From assembly GCA_005406025.1 (NCBI GenBank), contig BGZK01000849.1, positions 202,155 through 266,154 of the forward strand: a stretch of DNA of 64,000 nt, written 5' to 3'. Positions 1 through 10,335 of the stretch are shown in pieces. The stretch comes from Eumeta japonica (taxonomy: Eukaryota > Arthropoda > Insecta > Lepidoptera > Psychidae). Below the pieces are notes generated by a model. It was not told the origin of the DNA, searched no databases, and saw only the letters and a program-made list of their open reading frames with translations. A program made the position numbers and the translations under genes. Positions within the stretch are counted from its first letter, which is position 1. Each line of letters opens with the position of its first letter.

Positions 1-600
1 AGCTGGATTTACTGTTTAGATCCCTTAACCAATGGACGACATGCGAGATGTGACGTCTTTCTTCGGAATAAGAAATCGTTATGCAATAATTGTTTTAGAA
101 TATAAAAAACTGTCGCTGCAGACTGGTACACTAACAATTGTTTACGGCTTTTTTTTTGGAAAAAGTTCGGAAAAAACGACTTCGCAGTCGATTGTCCTTT
201 ATCATGACGACACCTCACCACATACCGCCAGGCAAATAATTAACTATATGGGAACTTTAGGTATAGAAATACTGTCTCACCTGCTTTACAGCCCCGATCT
301 GGCACCATGCGAATTTTATTTTTTTCTGCTGCTGATCTTTTAGATCAGCTTCGAGGAAAAAATACTTTCCTATACTTCCTAAAATAAAAGAACAACTTCG
401 AGGAAAGTGGTATACGGATGCCGAGGAAACTGGGGCTGCATACGAAAAGGCCGTCGAAGCGACCCCCAAGTACGAGTGGTCACGAAGTACGAAGGTACGA
501 GTTTTTCTCAGCGGTTCCATCGAATGCAGCAATGTATTGGTCTCAATGGACACTATTTTTCAAAACAATATTAGTAAAAATACTAGCTACTTTGTTTAGT
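1..600 (+). pseudogene. mariner-family transposase remnant (C-terminal half)
   Basis: This is a decayed copy of a mariner DNA-transposon transposase, the DDE/D enzyme that cuts and pastes the element. One frame (positions 32-343) reads through YHDDTSPHTA, matching the block that carries the second catalytic Asp, and then YSPDLAPCEF, matching the block that carries the third. Counting from the first D of HDD, 34 residues separate it from the E of CEF, so the third catalytic Asp of the DD34D triad is Glu here. After a stop at about 343 the homology resumes in another frame (about 402-597) with TDAEETGAAYEKAVEATPK and a C-terminal IEC segment typical of the family. At least two frameshifts and the D-to-E change make it dead. 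The N-terminal half lies outside the window or is lost, and no terminal repeat was recognised. Family identity is well supported by the two motif blocks; the subfamily is not resolved. Confidence 0.8.
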
Positions 601-1270
601 TTTTTATTTTCTAAGGACTTTCAGATTAACCCACGTATCAAGATGTGTTCTTAGTTCAAAAACGTAAAGAGGTGAATCAAAAAGTAATAAACAGTAATAT
701 TACGGCAACATATTTATTAGAAATATTTACGTAAACTTTTTATCTTGAAGATCTAAAATGTACCTTTTATACAAGAAAATGTTTTTTAATGAAATAACAT
801 TATGATTTTCAAAAACTATTCTGACTGTTCGGTATGAGAATGAAACTAGAAACTAAACTGGAATGAGATTTATAAGTATAAGAAAGCTAGTTAGTGATTT
901 AGTATATGAGTATATGAAAAAAAATATAAATACATTTTGTGTAATACTGCTATTAATTGTTATTTACTTTATGATACTAAACATTGTCATTTTTAATTTG
1001 AAAAATATTCAACTCTACATATAAGTAGAAATGAATCTACCAATTTACGTCTAGAAATTTAATATTTTTTTTGTAAAATGCATATTATTATATTCGCTGA
1101 AAGATACAATGCATAGCGCAAAGATGTTTCACGGATCTACTTAAAGATCTGCTACTTCTCAGACTGTGGACCCTCGAACCAGGAATAGTAACAACCAAGA
1201 AAAAACCAAACCAATATTTTTATTTCATATCGAGTTGGATATTTTAACCCTGATTTGCCACAGCGCTGGT
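601..1270. other. AT-rich stretch, nothing recognised
   Basis: This stretch has no long reading frame, no clear repeat boundary and no RNA-like fold that I could support. Its left part may still include the 3' flank of the mariner remnant. Confidence 0.5.
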
Positions 1271-1274
1271 TAAG

Positions 1275-1640
1275 GTGGTCCGCGGCGTTGGGCCGATACC
1301 ACCCTACGACGCCTACGGAGTGCGGCACTGGCTTAAGGACTTATCGATTTTAGATAATTGCATCAGCGAAATTTCGATGAATGTTGCGTTATCAATGTAT
1401 TCACGGATCAGTGAGGAGGCTGTTATATTTTATAGAATTCCATATATAACGTGCCAGAACAGAATCCCTATGGTGACACTTCTGTACAAACACATTCCAT
1501 TTTTACAATTGGCGGTGTACACTTCGTTTATAAATACGCCATTTCGCTTTCGTAATAAAGAGCTGACGGCAATCGCCTGCATGAAATTAGAAACGCTACG
1601 TCCCCTAGCGGTCCCCTTTGTCGGCGTTACAGATCTGTAA
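1275..1640 (+). CDS. unclassified 121-codon open frame
   Basis: I do not recognise this frame. It is open for 121 codons from an ATG, contains three cysteines and a moderately hydrophobic middle, and has no signal peptide or catalytic motif that I can name. Its first 60 bases are more GC-rich than the surroundings. It lies between two mariner remnants, which favours debris of a mobile element or a chance frame over a host gene. There is no visible promoter, poly(A) signal or splice structure to support expression. It is listed because it is one of the longer frames in the window. Confidence 0.12.
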   Translation: MVRGVGPIPPYDAYGVRHWLKDLSILDNCISEISMNVALSMYSRISEEAVIFYRIPYITCQNRIPMVTLLYKHIPFLQLAVYTSFINTPFRFRNKELTAIACMKLETLRPLAVPFVGVTDL

Positions 1641-1949
1641 TACGATTTATTTAATTATGTGATTACATAACAGACCGCATTAAAGACGCAAAAGTCATAC
1701 ACCTTTCGTCCACTTGATAAGCTGATACTTTATGCTCGCTCGTGTCTCGTATTTCTGCGCGTCTTTGACATTGTAAGTATTTATTTTATACTTAATATTG
1801 TGATCGATATACGATGTATTTAAAGTATTCTGATTTTATAAGTTTTCGTACTTAGCTTTGATACCATTGAATAGACGACATTGAAAAAATAAGAAAAAAA
1901 TTAAAAGTTAAAACGGTGTCCCGCCATTTTTTAATAATTTTTCTGTCCA

Positions 1950-2575
1950 CCAAAATGAGTGAATCACACGTAGAAATTCAATATATTTTGAAATTGTATT
2001 AGAAAAAAAGGAAGAATGTGACACAAGCCGCGAATAAAATTTGTGACATTTTTTGGACCTAACGTAGTGTAGACGACGAGCACAAAACTGGTTCGAGCGT
2101 TTTAAGTCCGGTAAATGTTGATGTCAAAGATGAACCTCGCTCTGATCGACCTATTACGGATAAAGTCGATGCCATTTTGAAAAAGTAGAGCAAGATCAGC
2201 GCATTGATTCTTACGATGTAACTGAAGGGCTGAGGATTAACCACGAAACAGTTTTGATTAATTTGAGAAAAAGCTGGACATATAAAAAAGCTCGATATCT
2301 GTAGGGACCCACGACCGCACTGAAAAAAATCTGATGAATCGTGTACTCGTTTGGGATTCTCTATTGAAACGTAATGAAATGGAATCGTTTTTGAAAAGAT
2401 TGATCACTGATTCGGATCTCTACTGCCAACAGCTGATGAGACCCAAGCAAGAAGTAGAGAAAAAGGGCCGGAATCGATCAACAGAAAGGGTAGGTGATTT
2501 TTCATTAAGATAACTCCAGCTCGCACTCATCTTTAGGCATACCATTGTTAAGTTGGCCCCTCCAAATTACGTTCT
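1950..2575 (+). pseudogene. mariner-family transposase pseudogene, internally deleted
   Basis: This is a second, separate mariner transposase relic. It begins at a plausible start, ATGAGTGAATC, at about 1954. In shifting frames it shows the N-terminal helix-turn-helix region followed by the diagnostic linker VDVKDEPRSDRP, then a stretch reading NRVLVWDSLLKRNEMES when frames are joined, then TDSD, where the first catalytic Asp region should be. The copy then jumps directly to LYCQQLMRPKQEVEKK, so roughly the segment between the first catalytic block and this point is deleted. It continues through a block equivalent to FHxDN with a stop where Gln is expected (about 2500) and fades near 2560 before the third catalytic Asp. 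Several frameshifts and in-frame stops show that it is inactive. It differs in sequence from the remnant at 1-600, so it represents an independent insertion. Confidence 0.75.
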
Positions 2576-3053
2576 TTTATTTTTTTTTATGCCAAATCGT
2601 TTGACGGTTTATGACAATTAAAAATAAACGTATGACGGTATTTCATTAATTAAAGAAAACAACAAGAATTTTTATTGTTAAGTTGTTCCCACGGATTTTT
2701 ATTTTTCTTTTTTTTTTTATAAATAGCTTAACAATAGTTTGACAGTTAATGACATTGAAAATTTATTATTTGACAGTTGCTAGTTAAAATAAAAATGTAC
2801 GTTTTTCATTTTACGTACCTACATAAATTTAAAAATCATGAAAAGTAATATTGTTAAATCAATAAAAAGTTATTTAAAAATCTTTGACACAATGAAATAA
2901 TCGTTTGATGGTGAGCTGTTTATGTGTAAAGCATAGGCAACTTTGGATGTCCAAAATATATATATTTTTGTTTCTTTTGAACTGAGTCGCTCGTCAATCA
3001 CCTGACGATGAATGATATTCAAAAATTTACGGTTGACGGTTATTAGTTTCAGT

Positions 3054-3055
<2 letters not shown>

Positions 3056-3101
<46 letters not shown>
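3056..3101. repeat. (AT)n microsatellite
   Basis: About 22 uninterrupted AT dinucleotides sit inside the degenerate tandem repeat and are followed by ATTT units. The run is likely polymorphic. Confidence 0.95.
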
Positions 3102-3102
<1 letters not shown>

Positions 3103-3409
3103 TTATTTTGTACTTAATTCAATATTTAATAAATATGATTAATATATAAAGAGTCATTTAAAATGTTTGTCAGAATGAAATGGATGTTTGACTGGCTGAA
3201 ATGGACTTTTGACAGTAATTCGCTTACAAAAAAAAACAATACATTTAATTGTTAAGTGGACTGCTCTAAATTATTATCATTATTACTATTTTAATTTATG
3301 TATTTAAATTCATTATTTATAGAATTAAATATTGTTAATCGATATATAGACTTCCTTAGATGTTGGATAAAATGAAACAGACGTATGACGGTTATTCGTT
3401 TACTAAAAG

Positions 3410-3436
3410 CAGTCGACTTAATTCTTAAGTCGACTG
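3410..3436. repeat. 12-bp perfect hairpin
   Basis: The arms CAGTCGACTTAA and TTAAGTCGACTG flank a 3-nt spacer. The hairpin lies inside one unit of the 173-bp repeat. The neighbouring unit has a mutated equivalent (about 3237-3263), so the fold is not conserved between units. Confidence 0.85.
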
Positions 3437-3496
3437 CCCAAATTATTATCTTTATTGTTATTTTGTCCTTTTTGTGTAATATACAGTTAGATTTCT

Positions 3497-3513
3497 TTAG
3501 GTTAGGTTAGGTT
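3497..3513 (+). repeat. short interstitial TTAGG run
   Basis: TTAGGTTAGGTTAGGTT is three and a half copies of the TTAGG pentamer, the canonical insect telomere repeat. It is too short to argue for a telomere; it may be a repair scar or chance. Confidence 0.6.
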
Positions 3514-3519
3514 CAAGAG

Positions 3520-4520
3520 AGGACTTTCAAAACTACTTGTCGCAATTCTTTGATCAGAAGTCCCATAATTTTAACAGCATAGGCATTATGTCACTACCTA
3601 AAAAATGGCAACAAGTTGTTGAACAAAATGCATACATTATAGGTTGATGTGAATAAAATGTGATGAAAAATCATCTTGAATTTGTGTATAAAATATGAAG
3701 AAACTTTTCCCCCACCTTTACTTTTGTACCTGCGTTCATTTGAAATTAAGTTAACGGTACTGTAAAATAAACCAGGATTGCAATTATAATCACACGCAAT
3801 GAACATCGACAAATACAGGAAGATCTAAGGGGGTACATGATCAAACAAAATAAACACAGGAAGTGTTGCCTATTGGCGGTAAATAATGTAACTAAATTCA
3901 TGTATATTAGGCTGCTTAGTTTATACCATATAATTATGTTTTACTTCAACAGATGCATTAGCGTTAAGGAGTTTTTAGTTATTATTTAATTAAATTTAGT
4001 AGATCTAAATTTTATTAGAAGTTATAGAGTAATTGAAAATACTAGTATATCCCGATATAGAATATACGTATTCTACGTATATAGAATATACGTATATAGA
4101 ATAGAAGTATTCTCAATATATCTTGAAATGTGCGTACAGAGCAAATAACATAGTGTTACGTTTACTTGTGTATTATAAATAAAATAACAAATACCTAGAG
4201 TACAAAAGCGTTTCACGTAGGAAGAATATTTCCATATTCGTTACCTGTTCTCTCTCTCTAAACCATCTTTAAAATGAATATAATATGACGAATGTGGCGT
4301 AATACGAAAATACCTACTCCCGTAACATGTCCCTGTATTTTAAATCATGTAACAGGTACTTTTACCGCGGCCCGCGGCAAAACTAGATTTACAGCTTGTG
4401 TAGTTTGACTAACCGATTGTGATAGTATCTTAAATGTCGTAGTGTTTAAATATATTTTCCTGTCATAGATCTTTACATTTATTTCATGCCTTTATGCCAT
4501 TAATATCAATTTCATAAGCT
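3520..4520. other. AT-rich stretch with palindromic patch and Helitron-like end
   Basis: There is no gene here. Positions 4048-4108 hold overlapping palindromic words built from ATAGAATATACGTAT. At about 4365-4386 the word GCCCGCGGCAAAACTAG resembles the 3' end of the Helitron-like elements described at 17 and 25 kb, but it is followed by A, not T, and has no recognisable partner end. Confidence 0.4.
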
Positions 4521-4706
4521 ATCATCATCATTCAACCTTCAGTCTGTCGCATTGACACAAGGACAAGTTCTGATACACTGAAGGGAACGTAATTATAGGG
4601 GAGGAGTGCATGTTGTAACCTGGAGTGGGAGTGGCGGGAGTGTAGAGTCAGCCGATATTCGTGCGACCTTTAGCCAGAAACTGGAATCGAGATAGGTAAT
4701 AGATAT
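4521..4706 (+). repeat. dispersed ~190-bp repeat, copy 1
   Basis: This segment aligns along its whole length with the reverse complement of 10336-10525. Shared words include CCTTTAGCCAGAAACT, GATAGGTAATAGAT and GAAGGGA.CGTA.TTATAGGGG. The copies have diverged by an estimated quarter of positions. No coding capacity and no tRNA-like promoter boxes were seen. It is probably a SINE-like or MITE-like dispersed element of unknown class. Confidence 0.7.
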
Positions 4707-4994
4707 CACAATAGGTCATAAAATATAGCGGGAAAGAACAAGTTTCTTCGTCTTCCGTTCTCCGTTTTCTTCGCATGGTTCAGAGCTTTCAGTGTTATGA
4801 ACAATTTCTAGTTGAGATCAGATATTAAAACAGTACATCAAAGGTGTCTTTTACATTGCAAAAAATAAAGTTAAATAAAATATCAATACAACTTGATAAT
4901 AATTAATTTGTTATATATCGACTTAGTATTGCTTACGATTAAGTACGAAAATAAGAATATTGTTATAATATTTTAATAATTTCCTAAATGTGAA

Positions 4995-5215
4995 AAATTG
5001 TCTCGACGCGCCAGCCGGACTATAATGTCCAGCCTGTCATAAATTAGGCGAACGTGCGATACTTTTTATTCGGCGCCCGTCGGCCGGCAACACAGCCGTT
5101 AATTATTTATGACGTTTATGAGCGGAGCTGTTAAAGTTTATGCTAGGAATTAACGAACTATGTAGAGCGATAACTCGCGTAAACCGGGGGTAGATTAGAT
5201 TAGTTTTACCGAGTC
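4995..5215. promoter_or_regulatory. GC-rich block, candidate conserved non-coding element
   Basis: GC content rises abruptly in an AT-rich neighbourhood without an open frame or repeat match in the window. The block contains ATTTATGACGTTTATGAG (5106-5123), which has two TTTATGA words of the posterior-Hox or caudal type, plus ATAAATTAGG and TTAATTA homeodomain cores. This composition is typical of developmental enhancers, but only conservation would show function. Confidence 0.35.
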
Positions 5216-5884
5216 GCTTGCCCTTCTGAGATTCATGAGTATGTTTTTCGAGAGTTTGTTTATTGCGTTATTAATTACCGATTACCGTTTAATTTTCACA
5301 TTTTATTTAGATGGAAAATGAGGTTATATCATATGAATAATTGCGGATGTTATATTTGAATTTTAATTAATATAATGTATCGAAACAAAAGTTTTAAAGT
5401 GATATATTCATAAAATAGATGTGTTCAATTGGTTTTATAATTGTATCGGAACTATTCGGAACGTAACGAATGGGATTTAATGCACTTACAATTAGAGTTA
5501 TTTGAAAAACATGAAAACTTCCATTACGTTGAGAAAAAATATAATTAAAATTTTACTAGCATTATATTTCAAATTATAAAACAATTTAGTCGACGACAAT
5601 TATGCATCCCTCTATGATCGTCGTATGCGCGCAGTACGAATATGAACGAATGATCCAATTGATTTTACTACAAAAATAAATGAAATACGTCAGCAATATT
5701 TCGTTACTCAAATTTAAATTTGTTTATTTTTTTAAAAATACAATCCTTTTTTTTAATTTCACCAATAAAATATTACCGATGGTTGATTATGCGTGAGTGA
5801 AACCAGAATCAGCCCAATGATGTATATGATAGAAAAATATATTTTTTATCCATACAGTTTTAAAAGTTTTTCAGCATTCCGTAC
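5216..5884. other. AT-rich stretch, nothing recognised
   Basis: Only A/T-rich sequence was seen, with no repeat or coding signal that could be supported. Confidence 0.5.
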
Positions 5885-6010
5885 CCAAAGAGTGCTAATG
5901 AGGCCCTATTACTAAGTTGTCCGTCTGTCCGTTCGTTCGTCGGTCGGTCTGTTCTACCTACAAAGGGCCGTATCGTTTGAGTCGTAATAGGTAACCTGTT
6001 AAAATCTTCA
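5885..6010 (-). repeat. fragment of the 'GGAACCCT' dispersed element family
   Basis: The run of GTCCGTCTGTCCGTTCG-type words after a CCGTACCCAAAG start is the same terminal pyrimidine-rich signature found in the larger copies at 37.5 and 47.6 kb. Only this end is present. Confidence 0.4.
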
Positions 6011-7400
6011 TAGATATGTGTTGTTAGAGCGGATCTCTTAACAAATATAAAAAAAATAAAAAGTAAAAAATGGAAAGCGTCCCCATACTAGAGGCATGTC
6101 TATATATTTGCTGTTCATAGGAACTGTAATACATGTAACTGTTTAATTTGGTGTAATTATAGGACTAACTTTAATGTAAAACAATAAATTACAAGCAATC
6201 AAGTAGGAGCTGGCCCGCGCTAAAATATCCAAATCAAATGAAAAAAATGTTTTGGTAAGTACACGACTTAAATATAATATGTTGTGATAAAGAACCGTAA
6301 GGATAATAGTTTTTTGAACGCGTTATACAGAACGGCACTTAGTTCTGTATAACGTTGAAGGTAATTTAATAATGATAAGTTAAGAAATGTATAACTACCC
6401 AAGTTACGTGATCATTTAGAAAGGCAATTGAGTTTTTTTTTAAACTAAATTTTCAAAAAACTATTTTCTTAATCAAAAAACTGTTATTAGATGATCCTTA
6501 TATCGATATCCTTTACAAAAGCGTCACTGGTTATATTATGGTTAGTGTATATGGTATAGTATATTTATATGTATGTTTAGTATGGTAATGGTATGGTATA
6601 TCCAGAATATGATTTTTTTCGATGGGTTTATTAATATTTAAGTTTTTCATAGTACGTGGCTGAGTGAAAAGTTATTGGTATAGCATGTGTATATCGACTG
6701 GTGATTTCAATTTTGTACAGCAAGCTCATGTGAGTCTGACTGGCTGTCCGATATATTTGTGGTCATTTGTTTTGTGTTTGGCGCATGGTTTTTTTTTAAT
6801 AAATAAACAAATAACTAAGTGCCTTCGTGTCGACGTCATGGTGTGTTGTTTCTGTTGTACGGTGTCAAAGTTTTATATGAAAGTGTAACATCACCTCCAC
6901 CACAAATATAAAGAGTTATATTCTCGGTAACTGTTGTAGTAAATCATCTTATGAAATTTCCAACAGGGAATTTCTATCATCTATCGTTAAATACAAACGA
7001 AATACACTCATGTTTTTGTACAAATGACACCATAGTCCCTAACGAGTATAGGTTCGACAGCCTCACGTACACGCTACATACAGTCTACTATTTATAGCGA
7101 ACCATTTGTATGAAGTTACCTATAATGAACTAAATATTTTCATATAAATATTTACGACAGTCGCTAGCCAGTGTAGGTTTGTAGACTGAAGACAGAGATG
7201 CAGGTGTCCCGCGCGTCCGCGCCGGCGCGTTTTTTATTGCTGTAGGTTGGCACGCCTCGCTCTACTTTATGACGTTCAACTTTAGACTGCGGCTCAATTT
7301 GTTGAGAACATTTTTAACTGCCGACCGCCGAGGTATCGATAGAAGTTTCGTTATATTATAGATTTTATTCGAATGATTCTCTCTGAAAAATGCAATAAAT
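6011..7400. other. unannotated stretch with a 13-bp hairpin and a small GC-rich patch
   Basis: There is no gene. A perfect 13-bp hairpin with an 8-nt loop lies at 6321-6354 (CGTTATACAGAAC and its complement). Positions 6535-6600 are a degenerate TATGGTATGG minisatellite. Positions 7195-7345 form a small GC-rich patch containing TTTATGACG. A 74-codon frame at 6664-6888 shows no recognisable feature. Confidence 0.45.
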
Positions 7401-7463
7401 TCGCCTCAACCTGTACTGTTACTCCTTTACGCCTAAAAGGAGTAACAGTACAGGTTGAGGCGA
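7401..7463. repeat. 28-bp perfect hairpin
   Basis: The arms 7401-7428 and 7436-7463 are exact reverse complements around a 7-nt spacer. The stem begins TCGCCTCAACCTG. The right arm ends exactly where homology to the repeat copy at 48275 begins, so the hairpin marks an insertion boundary or replaced the original end of that element. Confidence 0.95.
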
Positions 7464-7915
7464 TAAACTATTAATATGACATGCCGGAGCGCCCCGCAAC
7501 CCGCGCACACCGCGGTTCTGTTACAAAAGCACGCGGAGTGTTTGTTTATTTTTAAAATGCGTATGCGGCGCAACAGTGTTTTCTTATAAAATAAAAGCAA
7601 GGACTAATTTTTAAAAAAATCTAATTTTGAAGTGGTTTTATAGATTAGTCTATGAACAAAATTTGGGACGGTCAACTTAATCCTATTAGCATGCAAAATG
7701 TTTTAAAAGAGCTATCTCTGATATGTTTTTTCTCTGTAATAAAAGTTAATAAATCGTGTAACGGCAATTGACAAATTACAAGCAATAAAATGAAGAATTG
7801 GATCACCAAAAATAATTTTCATATGTTTTGTATTTTCTGAAAAAAATCATGTCCCTGCCACTGAAATTTCCAATTCGTCACCTTAAAAGCAAAATGAATT
7901 GGTTTAAATTTTTAA
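7464..7915 (-). repeat. dispersed repeat, partial copy of the element at 47.6-48.8 kb
   Basis: This segment aligns with 48275-48740 in the same orientation. Shared words in order are AAACTATTAATATGA, CGCCCCGCAAC, CGTGTTTG..TATTTTTAAA, TTTTAAAAGAGCTAT, GTAACGGCAATTGA and TTCGTCAC. The larger copy extends on both sides to GGTTCCG-type ends, so this one is internal only. There is no coding capacity. Orientation is assigned from the 48-kb copy, whose CCGGCCAAG-like end lies to the right. Confidence 0.7.
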
Positions 7916-8120
7916 TTGAATAAATTGATTTTGCTGTTTATCTGCATGCACACATTGAATTATCGTTCATAATGTAAAATTAAAATCGTAGTTTGAAATT
8001 AATGCAATAGTTAATAGAGTTATTTCATGATGAAAATGTACTATTTTTGGGCTAAGATAAAATAAGATGATAATAATTATGTAATTTTTTTAATGTAAAA
8101 GATCTTCAAATGAAGAAATA
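7916..8120. other. AT-rich spacer, nothing recognised
   Basis: A short AT-rich spacer lies between two repeats. Confidence 0.5.
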
Positions 8121-8510
8121 ATAAATCAAATTAAATCAAATCAAAAATATCTTTATTTCGTAGGTAATGAAATTACACTTGAAATACGTCATTAACCAAT
8201 TCATTCGACATTACCGCCCATTCCAAATGCTGATTCACCGAGAGGAGAATGGGCAAGAAACTCAAGGCTTGCTCTTTTTACTCATCAATACAAAGGATCT
8301 AGACATTTATAATTTAGTCGACATTTGAAAATAATATGAAATAACCTGATAGGCGAGCAGCTCAATCCTAGCGGCTTTTTTCATTAAGATATTCCAAAAC
8401 GGTATATTATAAAAGCGCACACACATCCCCTTAACTGATTTATTAATTTGACTTAGATGAGTCTTATGAGCAGCAAGATCGTTCTTATGTCTAGCTATAA
8501 TAATCGATAT
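8121..8510 (-). mobile_element. LINE 3' end, second copy of the family at 20.8 kb
   Basis: On the minus strand this ends in AATAAAGATATTTTTGATTT followed by a (GATTT)n-type tail. It is highly similar to the 3' end of the long LINE at 20841-23600, sharing for example CCGAGAG.AGAATGGGCAAG, TTTAATTTAGTCGACATTT-type words and AAGATCGTTCTTATGT. An internal stretch of roughly 90 bases present in the 20.8-kb copy is missing at about 8405. The copy is 5'-truncated at about 8510, the usual outcome of incomplete target-primed reverse transcription. It has no coding capacity. Confidence 0.75.
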
Positions 8511-8744
8511 AAGTCCATAGTGAGATGGTGAAGGCTTTTATGTATGTAAGTATATTTATGTAAATAATTAATGGTCATCCAAATAATTTTCGATCAGGTC
8601 CTTTAGTAAGCCTACGTGGAATTACACTAAATACTTTTTAACTTTTACTTACCTGTAATAGGTTATCATAATGCATTATGGCATCAGATTTTATGTAAGA
8701 TTAGAGGTTACCCGTCCGTTTTGCTGTGTGTTAATTTAATTTCA
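8511..8744. other. unannotated spacer
   Basis: Nothing recognised lies between the LINE tail and the tandem array. Confidence 0.5.
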
Positions 8745-9400
8745 GCATGACCCCGATCTTGTTCCTACTTTCTTTTCCTATGCTGATCCTACTTTCTATT
8801 CAAAAATTAGTCCTTCTGTCGTGTCATGTGGTCGTGTTCTAATACAGGTCCTGCTCTTTATACTAATGTTGGTCCTGATCTCTATTCCAATGCTAGTCTG
8901 CTATTCCAGTACTGATTCCGCTTGCTATTCCAATGTTGGTTTTGCTATCTATTTTAATGCTTGTCATTGGTCCTGTCCTCTATCCCAATGTTAGTCCTAC
9001 TTCTATTCCAATGCTGGTTCTGCTCTCAATTACAATGTCGGTCCTGCTCTCTATTCCAATGTTAGTCCTGATCTCTATTCCAATGCTAGTCTGCTATTCC
9101 AATACTGATTCCGCTTGCTATTCCAATGTTGGTTTTGCTATCTATTTTAATGCTTGTCATTGGTCCTGTCCTCTATTCCAATGTTAGTCCTACTTCTATT
9201 CCAATGCTGGTTCTGCTCTCAATTACAATGTCGGTCCTGCTCTCTATTCCAATGTTAGTCCTGATCTCTATTCCAATGTTAGTCTGCTATTTATTCCAAT
9301 ACTGATTCCGCTTGCTATTCCAATGTTGGTTCTGCCATTTATTTCAATACTGGTCCTGTTATCTATTCTTGTGTCCATCCCAATGTCAATATTAGTAATT
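8745..9400. repeat. minisatellite with higher-order structure (about 24 bp within 193 bp)
   Basis: The basic unit is about 24 bp, close to TCTATTCCAATGTTGGTCCTG. Variants of the unit occur in a fixed order that itself repeats every 193 bp: the landmark TCTATTCCAATGNTAGTCTG occurs at 8881, 9074 and 9267. Eight basic units therefore form one higher-order unit, and about three higher-order units are present. Frames cross the array because units of 24 bp preserve phase; the 84-codon frame at 8933-9187 is such a by-product and is not called as a gene. The minus strand reads as GGAATAGAGAGCAGGACC-like words, the same flavour as the minisatellites inside the Helitron-like elements at 25 and 29 kb. 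Confidence 0.9.
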
Positions 9401-9790
9401 TCTTGGACATTAATTCTATTCTAGTAGTATCTATTGTGCCTATTTTTTTAAATAAAAAGTACTCTATTTCTTAATATAGAATATACTCCAACACTAAGCA
9501 AAAATCTGTTAAATTGTTTCGACGATTAGCCGAAACAAACAGAATAGACGCGCATTTTTATAATAAATGTATGTAATCGATACTTTCTGACACTAACTCT
9601 ATGCTTGCCGAAATACTCAAAAAAGTTCACAGTCGAGTGACAGAACCAGTCAGATAGCAACCCTGCCGACAATATGTAAGACTGTTCTACCAACATATGA
9701 AGACCGGTGATTAGGTACGAACACAAGAGCAATAAGAAGTTCACCGATCCAACTAAAAGATAAAATACTCTGTTATAAAATGATCGAGGT
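9401..9790. other. unannotated stretch
   Basis: A minus-strand frame of 89 codons (9526-9795) has hydrophobic segments but no recognisable homology. Nothing else is seen. Confidence 0.4.
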
Positions 9791-9792
9791 AA

Positions 9793-9906
9793 CATGAAAC
9801 TTAGAGGCTGTGCAACACTTGAAAAGAAGAAACTAATTGATCGACAATTACACCATTCAAACGTTACTATTGCAGGAATACAGGAAACTCACATGGCAAG
9901 TGGTTA
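9793..9906 (+). pseudogene. probable LINE endonuclease N-terminal scrap
   Basis: Translation from an ATG at 9793 gives a 37-residue frame with GCATLEKKKLIDRQL followed by VTIAGIQETHM. This matches the start of the apurinic-type endonuclease of non-LTR retrotransposons, where a Leu/Lys-rich helix leads into a beta strand ending in QE(T/S)H, the Glu being a metal ligand. The frame stops right after this block, and the following 400 bp do not restore it. It is a short relic or a chance match. It does not obviously belong to the Jockey-like family at 20.8 kb. Confidence 0.35.
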
Positions 9907-10335
9907 AGTGAAGAAAATGAAGAGTAAAAGATTGACAGGAGAAACAAATTTACTTCAGATCTCTCGTATGTATATATGTATGTGTATATACATACAGATT
10001 AATACAACAGGGACCAAGAAGAACAAAGCAAACTAAGGATTAGAAAGGCTGTGGCCGAATTCTACCAAAGCTCACTAACACCGAAAGTTTATACTAAGCA
10101 TATAAAACTAAATATAAAAGATTAACCGAGGAAACAAATTTAGAAAAAAAGGTTATCTTAGAACATATATGAGTTATCGCAATAGGAACCAAGAGGAATA
10201 GGCCACATTAGCAAAGACAGATGTGGAAACTAAAAGATTGCAGATGAAATATACCTAATTCCAGAAACAAACACTGAAAGCTCTAAACCAACCGAGGAAA
10301 ACGAAGAACGGAAGACAAATGGAAGAAACATTATA
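9907..10335. other. purine-rich unannotated stretch
   Basis: The plus strand is strongly purine-rich (AAG, GAA, AAC words) without a frame or fold. A (TATG)n-like patch lies at 9967-9995. Confidence 0.4.

Larger units (their letters stand above)
2600..3475 (+). repeat. degenerate tandem repeat, period about 173 bp
   Basis: A block with the order 'AATGAAAY..TGACGGTTATTCG', 'TTAATTGTTAAGTNGACTG', 'AAATTATTATC', 'TTAATNNATATA' recurs. Two well-aligned units place the TGACRGT word at about 3212 and 3384 and the AAATTATTATC word at about 3260 and 3434, giving a period of about 173 bp. Weaker copies can be traced at about 2858-2915 and 2625-2710. The units have diverged strongly, so this is an old satellite-like array or an internally repeated element. 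It lies directly downstream of the mariner pseudogene. Confidence 0.55.

Noticed and set aside
8933..9187. 84-codon repetitive, hydrophobic 'protein'
   Set aside because: It is the translation of a 24-bp tandem repeat, whose unit is a multiple of three and therefore keeps frames open.
8745..9400. CRISPR-like array of repeats and spacers
   Set aside because: The spacer-like segments are themselves diverged copies of the unit and repeat with it every 193 bp. The genome is eukaryotic and no cas-like gene is present.
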